Source: BP-133 sp040756995
GTDB lineage: Bacteria > Actinomycetota > Acidimicrobiia > IMCC26256 > BP-133
Reading direction: 5' to 3'
DNA length: 64,000 nucleotides
Assembly (NCBI GenBank): GCA_040756995.1
Contig: JBFLYK010000004.1
Span: 176,865 to 240,864 of the forward strand
Both the position numbers and the translations under genes were made by a program. Below, piece after piece: positions 41,418 to 49,523 of this stretch. Under the pieces are notes generated by a model. It was not told the DNA's origin. It ran no database searches and saw only the letters and a program-made list of their open reading frames with translations. Each line of letters starts with the position of its first letter. Position 1 is the first letter of the stretch.

Positions 41418-42956
41418 TCAGTGCACCAGCCGGTCGGCGCCGGCCCAGTGCTTCTCCCGCAATTCCCGCTTGAGCACCTTCCCGGCGCCGGACACCGGGA
41501 GGCTGTCGACGAACTCGACAGAGCGGGGAGCCTTGTAGCCGGCGATTCGGGTCTTGGTGTGCTCCCGGAGCTCGTCACTCGTGGCCGCCGCCCCGGGTCT
41601 CAGGACGACGACGGCGTGGACCCGCTCCCCCCAGTCCGCGTCGGGCACCCCGATCACGGCGCAGGCGGCCACCGCCGGATGCTGGGACAGGGCGTTCTCG
41701 ACCTCGGCCGAGTACACGTTCTCGCCGCCGGAGACGATCATGTCCTTCACCCGGTCGACGATGAAGACGTAGCCGTCGTCGTCCATGTAGGCGGCGTCGC
41801 CGGTGTGCATCCACCCACCCCGCAAGGCCGCCTCGGTCCCCTCGGGTCGGCGCCAGTAGCCCTGCATCACCTGCCCGCCCCGCACCACGATCTCGCCTAC
41901 CGTCCCCGGGGGCACCTCGCGGTCGTCGCCGTCGACGATGCGCAGCTCGGTGACCGGCGCCGCCCGGCCGGCGGAGCGCAGCCGCCCGGGAGTGTGGTCG
42001 CAAGGGCCGAGGATGGTGGCCAGCGGCGCCAGCTCGGTCATGCCGTAGGCCTGGACGAGGTCCGTGCCGGGCAGGGCTTTCATCGTCCGGTCGAGGACGG
42101 CCTGGGAGATTGGCGAGCCGCCGTAGGCCAGGCGCCGCAGGCTGGAGAGGTCGTGGTCGGGGAGGGCTGCGTGGTCGACGAGCATCTGGATCATGGTCGG
42201 GATCAGCAGGACGTCGGTCACCCGGTGCGTTTCGATGGCGGCCATCACGGCCCGGGGCTCGAACGCCGGGACGATGACGTGGGTTCCGCCGAGCAGCAGG
42301 TGGACGGACCAGGCGGCGAGGTCGGCGAGGTGGAACATGGGGGCGGCGTGGAGGTAGACGCCGCCGGGGGTGAACACGCCGGCGGCGGCGATTCCGAGCG
42401 ACGAGGTGAGCAGGTTGGCGTGGCTCAGCATCACGCCTTTGGGGAACCCGGTGGTGCCGCCGGTGTAGAACAGCCCGGCCAGCTCGTCGCCGCCCCGGCG
42501 GACGTCGTCCACCGGCTCGGCGCCGGACACCAGCTCCTCGTAGGACAGCATCCCGTCCGGCGTGGGCCCGTCCCCGCAGTGAATCACCACCCGCAGCCCG
42601 GTTTCGGCGCGTAGCGCCGGCACGAGCGGTGCGAACGCGTCGTCGACGAGGAGGACGGCGGTCTCCGAGTCGTTGAGGGCGTAGGCGATCTCGGCCGGGC
42701 TCCAGCGGATGTTGAGCGGGTTCACGACGGCGTCGGCCCAGGGAATGGCCAGCAGGCACTCGTGGTAACGGTCGGAGTTGAGGGACAGGATGCCCACCCG
42801 GTCATTGCGCTCGACACCGAGCCGGCGCAGCGCCGCCGCCAGGCAGGCCACCCGGTCGGCCACCTCCCGGAAGGTCCGCCCGCGGCCGCCGCAGATGGTC
42901 ATGGTGGCGTCGGGCGTCTGCTGCAGCGAACGGTGCAGCCCCTGCGTCAGGTACAT
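41418..42956 (-). CDS. Acyl-CoA synthetase (AMP-forming, FadD-like)
   Basis: A protein of 512 residues. P-loop-like FYTGGTTGFPKGVMLSHAN, A5 motif QAYGMTELAP, A7 region WMHTGDAAYMDDDGY, A8 IVDRVKDMIVSGGENVYS, and the adenylating Lys in PVSGAGKVLKRELR. It activates a carboxylic acid to its CoA thioester. GGAGG is 6 bases before ATG 42956. It is the first gene of the BVMO operon and is divergent from the TetR gene across an AT-rich region with a perfect operator. Confidence 0.92.
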   Translation of the reverse strand: MYLTQGLHRSLQQTPDATMTICGGRGRTFREVADRVACLAAALRRLGVERNDRVGILSLNSDRYHECLLAIPWADAVVNPLNIRWSPAEIAYALNDSETAVLLVDDAFAPLVPALRAETGLRVVIHCGDGPTPDGMLSYEELVSGAEPVDDVRRGGDELAGLFYTGGTTGFPKGVMLSHANLLTSSLGIAAAGVFTPGGVYLHAAPMFHLADLAAWSVHLLLGGTHVIVPAFEPRAVMAAIETHRVTDVLLIPTMIQMLVDHAALPDHDLSSLRRLAYGGSPISQAVLDRTMKALPGTDLVQAYGMTELAPLATILGPCDHTPGRLRSAGRAAPVTELRIVDGDDREVPPGTVGEIVVRGGQVMQGYWRRPEGTEAALRGGWMHTGDAAYMDDDGYVFIVDRVKDMIVSGGENVYSAEVENALSQHPAVAACAVIGVPDADWGERVHAVVVLRPGAAATSDELREHTKTRIAGYKAPRSVEFVDSLPVSGAGKVLKRELREKHWAGADRLVH

Positions 42957-43159
42957 CCTTGCCTCCGTGGCGTTTCGAGCCTGCTCAACGACCAGGAACG
43001 GGTGGGGCCCAGTGGAAGTCGTCCCAACCCTGGAACGGGACGCACTGGCCAATCTGATCCGAAAAACCGCGGCGCAGAGCGTGCCGGAGAGGCCGACACC
43101 CGCCCGAGACCACGTAGCGCAACTCCCGCGACGCCCCGGACCCGCCATTCTGGAACAAT

Positions 43160-43193
43160 CAATGGTACATCTAGAGATTATGTTGTACCATTG
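43160..43193. promoter_or_regulatory. Perfect 10-bp inverted repeat in the divergent synthetase/TetR promoter region
   Basis: CAATGGTACA at 43160-43169 and TGTACCATTG at 43184-43193 are exact reverse complements around a 14-bp AT-rich spacer. The surrounding 298-bp gap (42957-43254) has no gene and includes TATACA at 43223 as a possible -10 for the rightward gene. It is a likely binding site for the adjacent TetR protein. Confidence 0.65.
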
Positions 43194-43254
43194 GTGCTGG
43201 TCAAGAGATCCGGTACGCTCGTTATACAACGTGTACCCGACCAGGAGTTCACCG

Positions 43255-43956
43255 ATGATGAACGCCGCCGCCCTCCGCCCCCGCCGCCTCGTCCCGAGGC
43301 CGCTCTCGCCGCGGGCGGAGATGCTGCTGGACGAACTGGAGGAGATCTTCCTCACCGAGGGGTTCCGCCACCTCTCGATCGCGTCGCTGGCCACACAGCT
43401 CCGCACCTCGCGGCGGACCTTCTACGAGATCGCACCGTCACGGGACGAGCTCGTCCTCGTCGTGCTCGACCGGATCCTGCACCGCATGGGCCGCGAAGCA
43501 CACGACCGGCTCGCCGGCATCGTCGACCCCCTGGACCGGGTCGAGGAGTACTTCGCCTGCGCCGCCACCGGGCTCCGGCGAATGTCACTCCGCTTCAGCG
43601 AGGACGTCGAACGGCAACCCTCCGCCCAGCGGCTCCTCGCCGACCACTACCGGTACGCCGCGGCCCTGATCCAGGAGATGGTCCAGGAGGCGATCGACAC
43701 CGGCCGGGCCCGTCCGTGCGACGCCCACTTCGTGGCGGAGGCGATCGACGCGATCATCGTCCGCCTCCACGAGCCCGACTACCGGCAGCGTTCACCATTG
43801 ACCGTCGAAGAGTCACTCTACGAAGCCCAGCGCTTCGTCCGCGCCGCCCTTGAGCTCCCGGGCCGCGCCCGGCGCCGCCCGAAGCTCGACATCGTGCGGG
43901 CCCCGACCCACAGTGGTGCGGCCACCCGGCGTCGCACCGGCGTCGCATCGAAGTAG
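43255..43956 (+). CDS. TetR family regulator divergent from the acyl-CoA synthetase/BVMO operon
   Basis: A protein of 233 residues. The HTH is FLTEGFRHLSIASLATQLRTS with RRTFYEIAPSRDEL. ATG 43255 has AGGAG 7 bases upstream; an upstream open frame runs through the promoter and is ignored. The C-terminal ligand domain is helical, with a basic tail. Divergence and the perfect dyad suggest it represses the synthetase operon and itself. It lies a few bases from decayed mobile-element remnants. Confidence 0.85.
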   Translation: MMNAAALRPRRLVPRPLSPRAEMLLDELEEIFLTEGFRHLSIASLATQLRTSRRTFYEIAPSRDELVLVVLDRILHRMGREAHDRLAGIVDPLDRVEEYFACAATGLRRMSLRFSEDVERQPSAQRLLADHYRYAAALIQEMVQEAIDTGRARPCDAHFVAEAIDAIIVRLHEPDYRQRSPLTVEESLYEAQRFVRAALELPGRARRRPKLDIVRAPTHSGAATRRRTGVASK

Positions 43957-43967
43957 CGGCTTCGGGG

Positions 43968-44152
43968 CCCTTGTCAACTACGTCTGCCCCGGACTGATCG
44001 ACGCCCCGATGCTGGACCGGGGCTCCTGGAGCCGCTGGGACAGGTCACCGAGGCCGCCATGGGCCTGAGCGCCGACCAGCTCGCGCAGAACATCCAGGGC
44101 CGCCTCGGATCCACCCGCGACGTCACCGAGGCGGGCCTGCGCCGGGGTCTGT
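43968..44152 (+). pseudogene. SDR gene fragment, frameshifted and cut by an IS
   Basis: Bases 43968-44020 encode VNYVCPGLIDAPMLDR. After a frame change the next codons encode LLEPLGQVTEAAMGLSADQL and then AQNIQGRLGSTRDV. Both match the C-terminal third of the SDR at 38992-39759 (VNCVCPGLIDTPMLDR, GLSADQLVQNIQGRLGSTRE). The copy has no start, a frameshift near 44020 and ends at the apparent IS boundary. Confidence 0.8.
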
Positions 44153-44193
44153 AATAACAACGGTGTAAGTCCCTGGCCTGGCAGTCTGGCGTC

Positions 44194-44740
44194 ATGCCCA
44201 GACGGAGAGGACAGGCAGCGGTGACGGACACGACGACTGTGGCAGGGTTGACGGCCGCAGAGGAGGATTTGGCTCGGAGTCTGATGGAGCGGGCTAAGGC
44301 TGAAGGGGTCAGCCTGGTCGGGCCCGGGGGTTTGTTGTCGGGATTGACGAAGACGGTGCTCGAGACGGCGCTGGAGGCCGAGCTCACCGAGGACCTGGGC
44401 TATGAGCCGAACGACCCGGCCGGCCGCAACAGCGGGAATTCTCGCAACGGCACCCGATCGAAGACGGTCCTGACCGAAGTAGGCCCGGTCGAGATCGACG
44501 TGCCCCGCGACCGCAACGGAACGTTCGAGCCGAAGCTCGTCCGCAAGCGGCAACGGCGCATGACGGGCATCGATGACCTGGTGATCTCGTTGGTGGCCAA
44601 GGGCCTGACGACCGGCGAGGTGGCGGCCCACTTGGCCGAGGTCTATGGCGCGGAGGTCACCAAGGACACCATCTCGCGCATCACCGATCGGGTCCTCGAT
44701 GGGTTGGCCGAATGGCAGAACCGGCCGCTGGACGCCCAGA
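44194..44740 (+). pseudogene. IS256/Mutator-family transposase, N-terminal fragment
   Basis: The first 180 or so residues match IS256-type transposases: LLSGLTKTVLETALEAEL, GYEPNDPAGRNSGNSRNG, VGPVEIDVPRDRNGTFEP, DDLVISLVAKGLTTGEV and DTISRITDRVLDGLAEWQNR. It stops where the DDE catalytic domain should begin and joins integrase sequence on the other strand. The left IS end is probably near 44153 (AACGGTGTAAGTCC region). It is non-functional. Confidence 0.85.
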
Positions 44741-44957
44741 CCGGCTCGTTCTGCGAGACCCACAGGTCCAGCAGGTCACCTACTGTCCGCCGAGCCGACT
44801 TCGACGGTCGGAGCGTCAGCTCGGCGGCGACCCGCTGGGCGTCGCGCTTGGTCCCGTGGACCGTCCGGCTCACCTGCCTCGGCCGGCCCCGCTCGTCCCG
44901 GCCGGTGAAGGCGCGCACCTCCCACACCCCGGGCCGCTTCTCGCGGATCGTCGCCAT
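44741..44957 (-). pseudogene. Tyrosine-recombinase (phage/ICE integrase) N-terminal fragment
   Basis: The ATG at 44957 begins MATIREKRPGVWEVRAFTGR, then RPRQVSRTVHGTKRDAQR and TVGDLLDLWVSQNEP: the arm-binding (AP2-like) domain and the first helix of the core-binding domain of an actinobacterial integrase. The catalytic domain is missing, cut at the junction with the IS256 fragment. It starts 50 bp from the right attachment-like repeat, the normal place for an element's integrase gene. Confidence 0.8.
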
Positions 44958-44972
44958 GAAGGCGACGATACA

Positions 44973-44991
44973 GTAGGGATGGAGTAGGGAT
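44973..44991. repeat. Paired GTAGGGAT repeats at the right end of the element
   Basis: GTAGGGAT occurs at 44973 and 44984, between the integrase fragment and the right repeat. The same pair is found at 16886 and 16898 near the left repeat. Probable arm-type integrase sites. Confidence 0.55.
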
Positions 44992-45006
44992 GAAACGAGT
45001 TTCGGA

Positions 45007-45082
45007 CTACCGCACGCCCGTAAAGGTCTTACGTGCTATGACCATGCGCTGGATCTGGTTGGTGCCTTCGTAGATCTGGGTG
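45007..45082 (-). repeat. Right attachment-like repeat within the acyl-CoA dehydrogenase 3' end
   Basis: The core 45038-45082 matches 16747-16791 with a single mismatch. Beyond the core toward the stop, the codons become ATA GCA CGT AAG ACC TTT, unusual for this GC-rich gene, yet they still encode IARKTF. This is what replacement of a gene end by an element-borne synonymous copy would leave. Confidence 0.7.
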
Positions 45083-46152
45083 ATCTTGGCGTCGCGGAAG
45101 TACCGCTCGACGGGGAACTCCTTGGTGAACCCGTAGCCGCCGAGGAGCTGGACGGCGTCGGTCGTCACCTTCATGGCCACGTCGCCGGCGAAGCACTTGG
45201 CCATCGACGCCATCTTGGTCAGGTCCGGGTGGTGGACGTCGGCCATGGCCGCCGCCCGGTACACCAGGCCCCGGGCCGCTTCGATCTGCATGGCCATGTC
45301 GGCCACCATGAACTGCAGGCCCTGGTAGGTGGTGAGCGGCTGGCCGAACGTCTTGCGCTCGTTCATGTAGGCCGTGGCGTAGTCGAGGGCGCCCTGGGAG
45401 ATGCCCACCGCCTGGGCCCCGATGACCGGCCGGGACCAGTCGAAGGTGCCCATGGCGTAGTAGAAGCCCTTGCCCTCCTCCCCCACCATGTTCTCCTGGG
45501 GCACCCGCACGTCCTCCAGGATCACCTCGCCGGTGGGGCTGGCCCGGATGCCGAGCTTGTGCTCCAGCTTGCCGATCGAGAAGCCGGGCCGGTCCTTCTC
45601 CACCACGAAGCAGCTGATGCCCCGGTGACCGGCGGAACGATCGGTCTTGGCGAAGACCACGTAGTAGTCGGAGATGCCGGCGTTGGTGATCCACTGCTTG
45701 CGCCCGTTGATGACCCACTCGTCGCCGTCCCGCTCGGCCCTGGTGGTCATCGACGCCACGTCGGAGCCGGCCTCGGCTTCCGACAGGCAGTAGCTGGCCT
45801 GCGCCCGTCCCTCGGAGATCGGCGTCATGAACCGCTGCTGGATCTCCTTGGAGCCGTAGCGCATGACCGGGGTCATGGCCAGGTCGCAGATGGCCGGGAT
45901 GAGGGAGGCGGCGGCGTCGACCCGGGCGATCTCCTCGATGCAGATCGCCCAGGTGACGTGGTCAGCGGCCGAGCCGCCGCAGTCCTCGGGGAACGTCAGG
46001 CCCATGAGCCCCATGGCCGCAAAGGCCTCGTGGGCGTGCCAGGGGTATTGCGCCTTCTCGTCACACTCGGCGGCGTGCGGGGCCACCTTGTCCTCGCACA
46101 TCTGCCGGACGGCCAGGCGGAACTCTTCCTGCTCGTCGGTGGTGAGGAACAT
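45007..46152 (-). CDS. Acyl-CoA dehydrogenase
   Basis: A complete enzyme of 381 residues. FAD/substrate motifs YCLSEAEAGSDVASM and WITNAGISDYYVV, GGYGFTKEFPVERYFRDAK, and the catalytic Glu in QIYEGTNQIQRM. It introduces the alpha-beta double bond of acyl-CoA. It lies 17 bp after the other acyl-CoA dehydrogenase gene. AGAGGAGG lies before the ATG. Its last codons are the target of the attachment-like duplication. Confidence 0.92.
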   Translation of the reverse strand: MFLTTDEQEEFRLAVRQMCEDKVAPHAAECDEKAQYPWHAHEAFAAMGLMGLTFPEDCGGSAADHVTWAICIEEIARVDAAASLIPAICDLAMTPVMRYGSKEIQQRFMTPISEGRAQASYCLSEAEAGSDVASMTTRAERDGDEWVINGRKQWITNAGISDYYVVFAKTDRSAGHRGISCFVVEKDRPGFSIGKLEHKLGIRASPTGEVILEDVRVPQENMVGEEGKGFYYAMGTFDWSRPVIGAQAVGISQGALDYATAYMNERKTFGQPLTTYQGLQFMVADMAMQIEAARGLVYRAAAMADVHHPDLTKMASMAKCFAGDVAMKVTTDAVQLLGGYGFTKEFPVERYFRDAKITQIYEGTNQIQRMVIARKTFTGVR

Positions 46153-46169
46153 CGGGGGGAGGTCCTCCT

Positions 46170-47333
46170 CTAGTACGACTTGGGCAGACCCAGGGAGTGC
46201 TGCGCCACGAAGTTCAGCACCATTTCCCGGCTGACGGGGGCGGTGCGGAAGAGGCGGGTCAGGCCGTAGAGCGTGGCCAACCCGTACTCGGTGGCCAGAC
46301 CGTTGCCGCCGTGGGTCTGGATGGCCTGGTCGAGCGCCTTGAGCGACGCCTCGGCCGAGGCGTACTTGGCCATGTTGGCCGCCTCGCCGGCGTCGGCGCC
46401 CTGGTCGTAGAGCCAGGCGGCCTTGAGCGTCATGAGCCGGGCCTGCTCGACCTCGATCTTGGCGATGGCCAGCGGGTGGGACAGCCCCTGGTGCATGCCG
46501 ATCGGCACGCCCCAGACGTGGCGCTCGAGGGCGTAGTTGGCCGCCTTCGTCAGGGCGTAGCGGGCGATGCCGTTGCCCTGGGCGGCGCCCATGACCCGTT
46601 CGGGGTTGAGGCCGGTGAAGACCTGCCGCAGGCCTTCGTGCTCGGCGCCGATGAGCCGCTCGGCCGGCACCCGCACCTCGTCGAAGAACAGCGTGTACTG
46701 CTTGTCGGGGGCGCAGATCTCCATCGGGATGATGGTCTTTTCGAGCCCGGCGGCGTCGGTGTCCACCACGAACAGCGAGAGCTTGCCCCGCCCGGAGTTC
46801 TCGTCGATGCCGGTACGGGTCACGACCAGCATCTGCTGGGCCTCGTCGACGCCGGAGATGTAGTACTTCGTGCCCCGGAGGATGTACTCGTCGCCGTCGC
46901 GGGTGGCGGTGGTGGAGATCTTGTGGGAGTTCGAGCCGGCGTCGGGCTCGGTGATGGCGAAGGCCATCTTGTAGGACGGGTCCTCGGCCCCGGCGATCTT
47001 CGGCAGCCAGGTGCGCTTCTGCTCCTCGGTGCCGTGCTTGGCGATCACCGATCCACAGATGGCCGGCGAGACCACCATGAGCAGCGCCGGGCAGCCGGCG
47101 GCGGCCAGCTCCTCGCCGACCATCGACAGCTCGAGCAGGCCCATGCCCCCGCCGCCGTACTCCTCGGGGATGTTGACCCCGATGAAGCCGGCCCGGGCCA
47201 CGGCCGACCACAGTTCGCTCATGCCGCCCTTGGTCTTGGACTTCTCGACGTAGTAGTCGTGGCCGAAGTCCAGACCGATCTTGCGGACGGCCTCCCGCAG
47301 CATCCCGTGCTCGGCGGTCTCGTTGAAATCCAT
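46170..47333 (-). CDS. Acyl-CoA dehydrogenase paralogue without the usual catalytic Glu motif
   Basis: A protein of 387 residues with FAD motifs (MAFAITEPDAGSNSHKI, RGTKYYISGVDEAQ) and GGNGLATEYGLATLYGLTRL. Where the partner gene has YEGTNQIQ, this one continues FRTAPVSREMVLNFVAQHS, so the standard base is absent or relocated. Adjacent unequal acyl-CoA dehydrogenases often form alpha2beta2 heteromers in which only one subunit keeps the base (as in actinobacterial steroid catabolism). This protein may therefore be the non-catalytic partner of the downstream gene, or belong to a clade using another Glu. Confidence 0.85.
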   Translation of the reverse strand: MDFNETAEHGMLREAVRKIGLDFGHDYYVEKSKTKGGMSELWSAVARAGFIGVNIPEEYGGGGMGLLELSMVGEELAAAGCPALLMVVSPAICGSVIAKHGTEEQKRTWLPKIAGAEDPSYKMAFAITEPDAGSNSHKISTTATRDGDEYILRGTKYYISGVDEAQQMLVVTRTGIDENSGRGKLSLFVVDTDAAGLEKTIIPMEICAPDKQYTLFFDEVRVPAERLIGAEHEGLRQVFTGLNPERVMGAAQGNGIARYALTKAANYALERHVWGVPIGMHQGLSHPLAIAKIEVEQARLMTLKAAWLYDQGADAGEAANMAKYASAEASLKALDQAIQTHGGNGLATEYGLATLYGLTRLFRTAPVSREMVLNFVAQHSLGLPKSY

Positions 47334-47739
47334 TGCCTCTCCTCGGGCCTCTCTCCTCGGGCCTCTCCTCGCGGGGACTCAGTTGCCTCACGCTACTTGA
47401 CGATTTTCCGGGAACGAAAAAAGGACATCAGGGGCGAGACGGCGTATTCCACTCTCGAGCGTCCATTTGGGTGAGAAAACGGCTGCTGGGGAGGGTCCCT
47501 ACGCCGGCTCCCGGCTGGCACCGCCGGTGAGCAGAGCGGGAGGGACCCCGGCATCTCATGCCGAGCCGTCGCCTCCCCGAGGGACGTGTGGCCTGCCAAC
47601 GCGGGCCCACGACGGACGAGGCCTGGGTCGGGCCGGCCCTCCTGACCCGGGCCCTCCGTCGCGTTGTGTCACCCACGTGACACTGTGGATGTCGCCCTGG
47701 CGGCAGTAACGAGGCCGGGCGGGGCCTACCGTCGATCTC
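47334..47739. other. 406-bp divergent intergenic region
   Basis: Between the acyl-CoA dehydrogenase operon and the alpha-dioxygenase gene. It has an AT-richer patch at 47395-47470 that may hold the leftward promoter, and the dyad at 47666. Short open frames here lack start signals and family features. Confidence 0.6.
47666..47683 (+). promoter_or_regulatory. Dyad GTGTCAC-N4-GTGACAC before the alpha-dioxygenase operon
   Basis: A perfect 7-bp inverted repeat with CCAC in the centre, 56 bp before the ATG. The inner 16 bp TGTCAC-N4-GTGACA recurs at 60621-60636 before the patatin-lipoxygenase operon at the other end of the locus. Probably a shared operator. Confidence 0.7.
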
Positions 47740-49512
47740 ATGGGCAAGTCGCTCCTTTCCCGGACGATCCCAGCGGTCGCCGAGGCGGTTGACCATGTGA
47801 TCGGATGGCACCGGCTCCCGAGCGTGCTTGGCATCCCCACGCTCTTCGCCATCCGGTCAAGGCTACGGGAGCAGAACCTGTTCGATCCCGGGGACTACCG
47901 CCAACCCCTCGACAAGCAACCGGGTCCCTGGGTCAACTGGCGGAACATCGAAGGGCGGTTCAACGATCTGACGTCCCCGTTGATGGGCAGCGTCGGCAGC
48001 CGCTTCGGCCGCAACGTCCCTCCGGCGTGCACCCACCCCGAGAAGCCGCCGGACATCCTCTCGCCCGACCCGTACGTCGTGAGCGACGAACTCCTCGCCC
48101 GGGAGCAGTTCCGGCCGGCGGGGCTCAACGTCCTCGCCGCCGCCTGGATCCAGCTCGAGGTGCACGACTGGTTCGACCACGGCTCTCCCGTGGCCGGCGA
48201 CCCCTGGGATCCGGACCGCCCCGACTGGCCGGGGCCGGCGAAGCCGCCGATCAAACGCACCTGCCCGGCGGCCAAGGGTGCGGGGCCGGCCGCCTTCACC
48301 AGCCACGACACCCACTGGTGGGACGGGTCGCAGCTCTACGGCCGGGAACAGCGGTGGGTCGACGCCATCCGGGCCGACGGCGGAAAGCTCAAGACGCCCG
48401 ACGAGCTCATCGGCGCGCTCGGCGACCTCGTCGATCCGGCGGGCTCGGCGGCCAACCTCTGGGCCGGCTCCCTCGTCCTGTCGGCACTGTTCGTCCTCGA
48501 GCACAACGCCATCTGCGACGCGCTCGTGAAGCACGAGCGTCGCCGATGGACGCCGGACGCTCTCTTCCACACCGCCCGGCTCATCAACGCCGCGTTGATG
48601 ACCAAGATCCACTGGCTCGAGTGGTCGGTCGCCGTCCTCCACCACCCGGCCCTCAGGCGGGGGCTACCGATGAACTGGTGGGGCTTGCTGGAGCCGATCA
48701 CCAAACGGTTGGGGCGTCTCGGACCGAGTGCCTTCCTCTTCGGCATCCCCGGCTCCCCGACCGAACACCACGGGGTCCCCTACTGCCTGACCGAGGAGTT
48801 TGTGGCCGTCTACCGGCTGCACTGGCTCATGCCCGACGATCTCTGGTTCTACGAGAGTCCCGGAGGCGGCCGCCCCGTGCATTTCGGGTTGCTCGACCTC
48901 ATCGGCCCGGCCAAGATCCCGGCGGCATTGAAGCAGATCGGCGGATTCGACGACGCCCTCTACTCACTCGGTATCGCCCCCGCCGGGGCACCTCGCCTTC
49001 ACAACTACCCCACAACGTTGCGGAACCTGATCAAGCCGGACGCAACCGGGCAGGACGAGCGACTCGACCTGGCGGCCATCGACATCCTGCGCGACCGGGA
49101 GCGGGGCGTCCCTCGTTACAACCTCTTCCGTCAACTTTTCCACCTGCCGCCGATCGACAGCTTCGAAGACCTGACACCGAATCCCCGATGGGCGCGGGAG
49201 ATCCGGGAGGTCTACGAGGACGACATCGACCGGGTCGACTTGCAGATCGGTCTCCTCGTCGAGCCTCCGCCCCGGGGGTTCGCGGTGAGCGACACCGCCT
49301 TCCGGGTGTTCCTCCTCATGGCCTCCCGCCGGCTCGCGAGCGACCGCTTCCTCACCGCCTGCTACAACCGCGGCACCTACACGCCCACCGGGATGGACTG
49401 GATCAGGGCCAACGACCTCAAGAGCGTCCTGACCCGTCACTTCCCGAGCCTGAAGCCCGCCCTGCGGGGGGTCCGGAACCCGTTCTTCACCTGGCCGGCG
49501 TCGGACGGCTGA
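47740..49512 (+). CDS. Fatty-acid alpha-dioxygenase (plant DOX-like haem peroxidase family)
   Basis: A protein of 590 residues. The distal haem region NVLAAAWIQLEVHDWFDH (Q138, H142) matches plant alpha-dioxygenases almost residue for residue. So do FVLEHNAICD, HTARLINAALMTKIH (proximal His), LTEEFVAVYRLHWLMPDD (radical Tyr), RDRERGVPRYNLFRQL, and GFAVSDTAFRVFLLMASRRL. These enzymes add O2 to C2 of free fatty acids, giving 2-hydroperoxy acids that decay to a shortened aldehyde and CO2. No signal peptide. First gene of a five-gene plus-strand operon. A PGH-synthase-like alternative is less likely given the YRLHWLMPDD and RYNLFRQ blocks. Confidence 0.88.
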   Translation: MGKSLLSRTIPAVAEAVDHVIGWHRLPSVLGIPTLFAIRSRLREQNLFDPGDYRQPLDKQPGPWVNWRNIEGRFNDLTSPLMGSVGSRFGRNVPPACTHPEKPPDILSPDPYVVSDELLAREQFRPAGLNVLAAAWIQLEVHDWFDHGSPVAGDPWDPDRPDWPGPAKPPIKRTCPAAKGAGPAAFTSHDTHWWDGSQLYGREQRWVDAIRADGGKLKTPDELIGALGDLVDPAGSAANLWAGSLVLSALFVLEHNAICDALVKHERRRWTPDALFHTARLINAALMTKIHWLEWSVAVLHHPALRRGLPMNWWGLLEPITKRLGRLGPSAFLFGIPGSPTEHHGVPYCLTEEFVAVYRLHWLMPDDLWFYESPGGGRPVHFGLLDLIGPAKIPAALKQIGGFDDALYSLGIAPAGAPRLHNYPTTLRNLIKPDATGQDERLDLAAIDILRDRERGVPRYNLFRQLFHLPPIDSFEDLTPNPRWAREIREVYEDDIDRVDLQIGLLVEPPPRGFAVSDTAFRVFLLMASRRLASDRFLTACYNRGTYTPTGMDWIRANDLKSVLTRHFPSLKPALRGVRNPFFTWPASDG

Positions 49513-49523
49513 CGGGGGCCGTC

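Larger units (their letters stand above)
16716..45082. mobile_element. Putative 28-kb integrative element/genomic island carrying catabolic genes
   Basis: The two ends are direct repeats of the 3' end of an acyl-CoA dehydrogenase gene (45-bp core with one mismatch). Each is accompanied on the inside by paired GTAGGGAT repeats, and a tyrosine-recombinase remnant sits 50 bp inside the right end. This is the layout left by an element that integrates into the 3' end of a host gene and restores it. The cargo is almost wholly catabolism, transport and regulation. The integrase is broken, so the element is probably immobile. Origin by duplication of an acyl-CoA dehydrogenase gene is the alternative. 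Confidence 0.6.

Noticed and set aside
47334..47739. Several short frames in the gap before the alpha-dioxygenase
   Set aside because: No ribosome sites, overlapping each other on both strands, Arg/Pro-rich; the region looks regulatory.
47805..49523. An upstream extension of the kinase-like gene running inside the alpha-dioxygenase gene in another frame
   Set aside because: The upstream part is Arg/Pro-rich and meaningless; the kinase homology begins at GTG 49524 directly after the dioxygenase stop.
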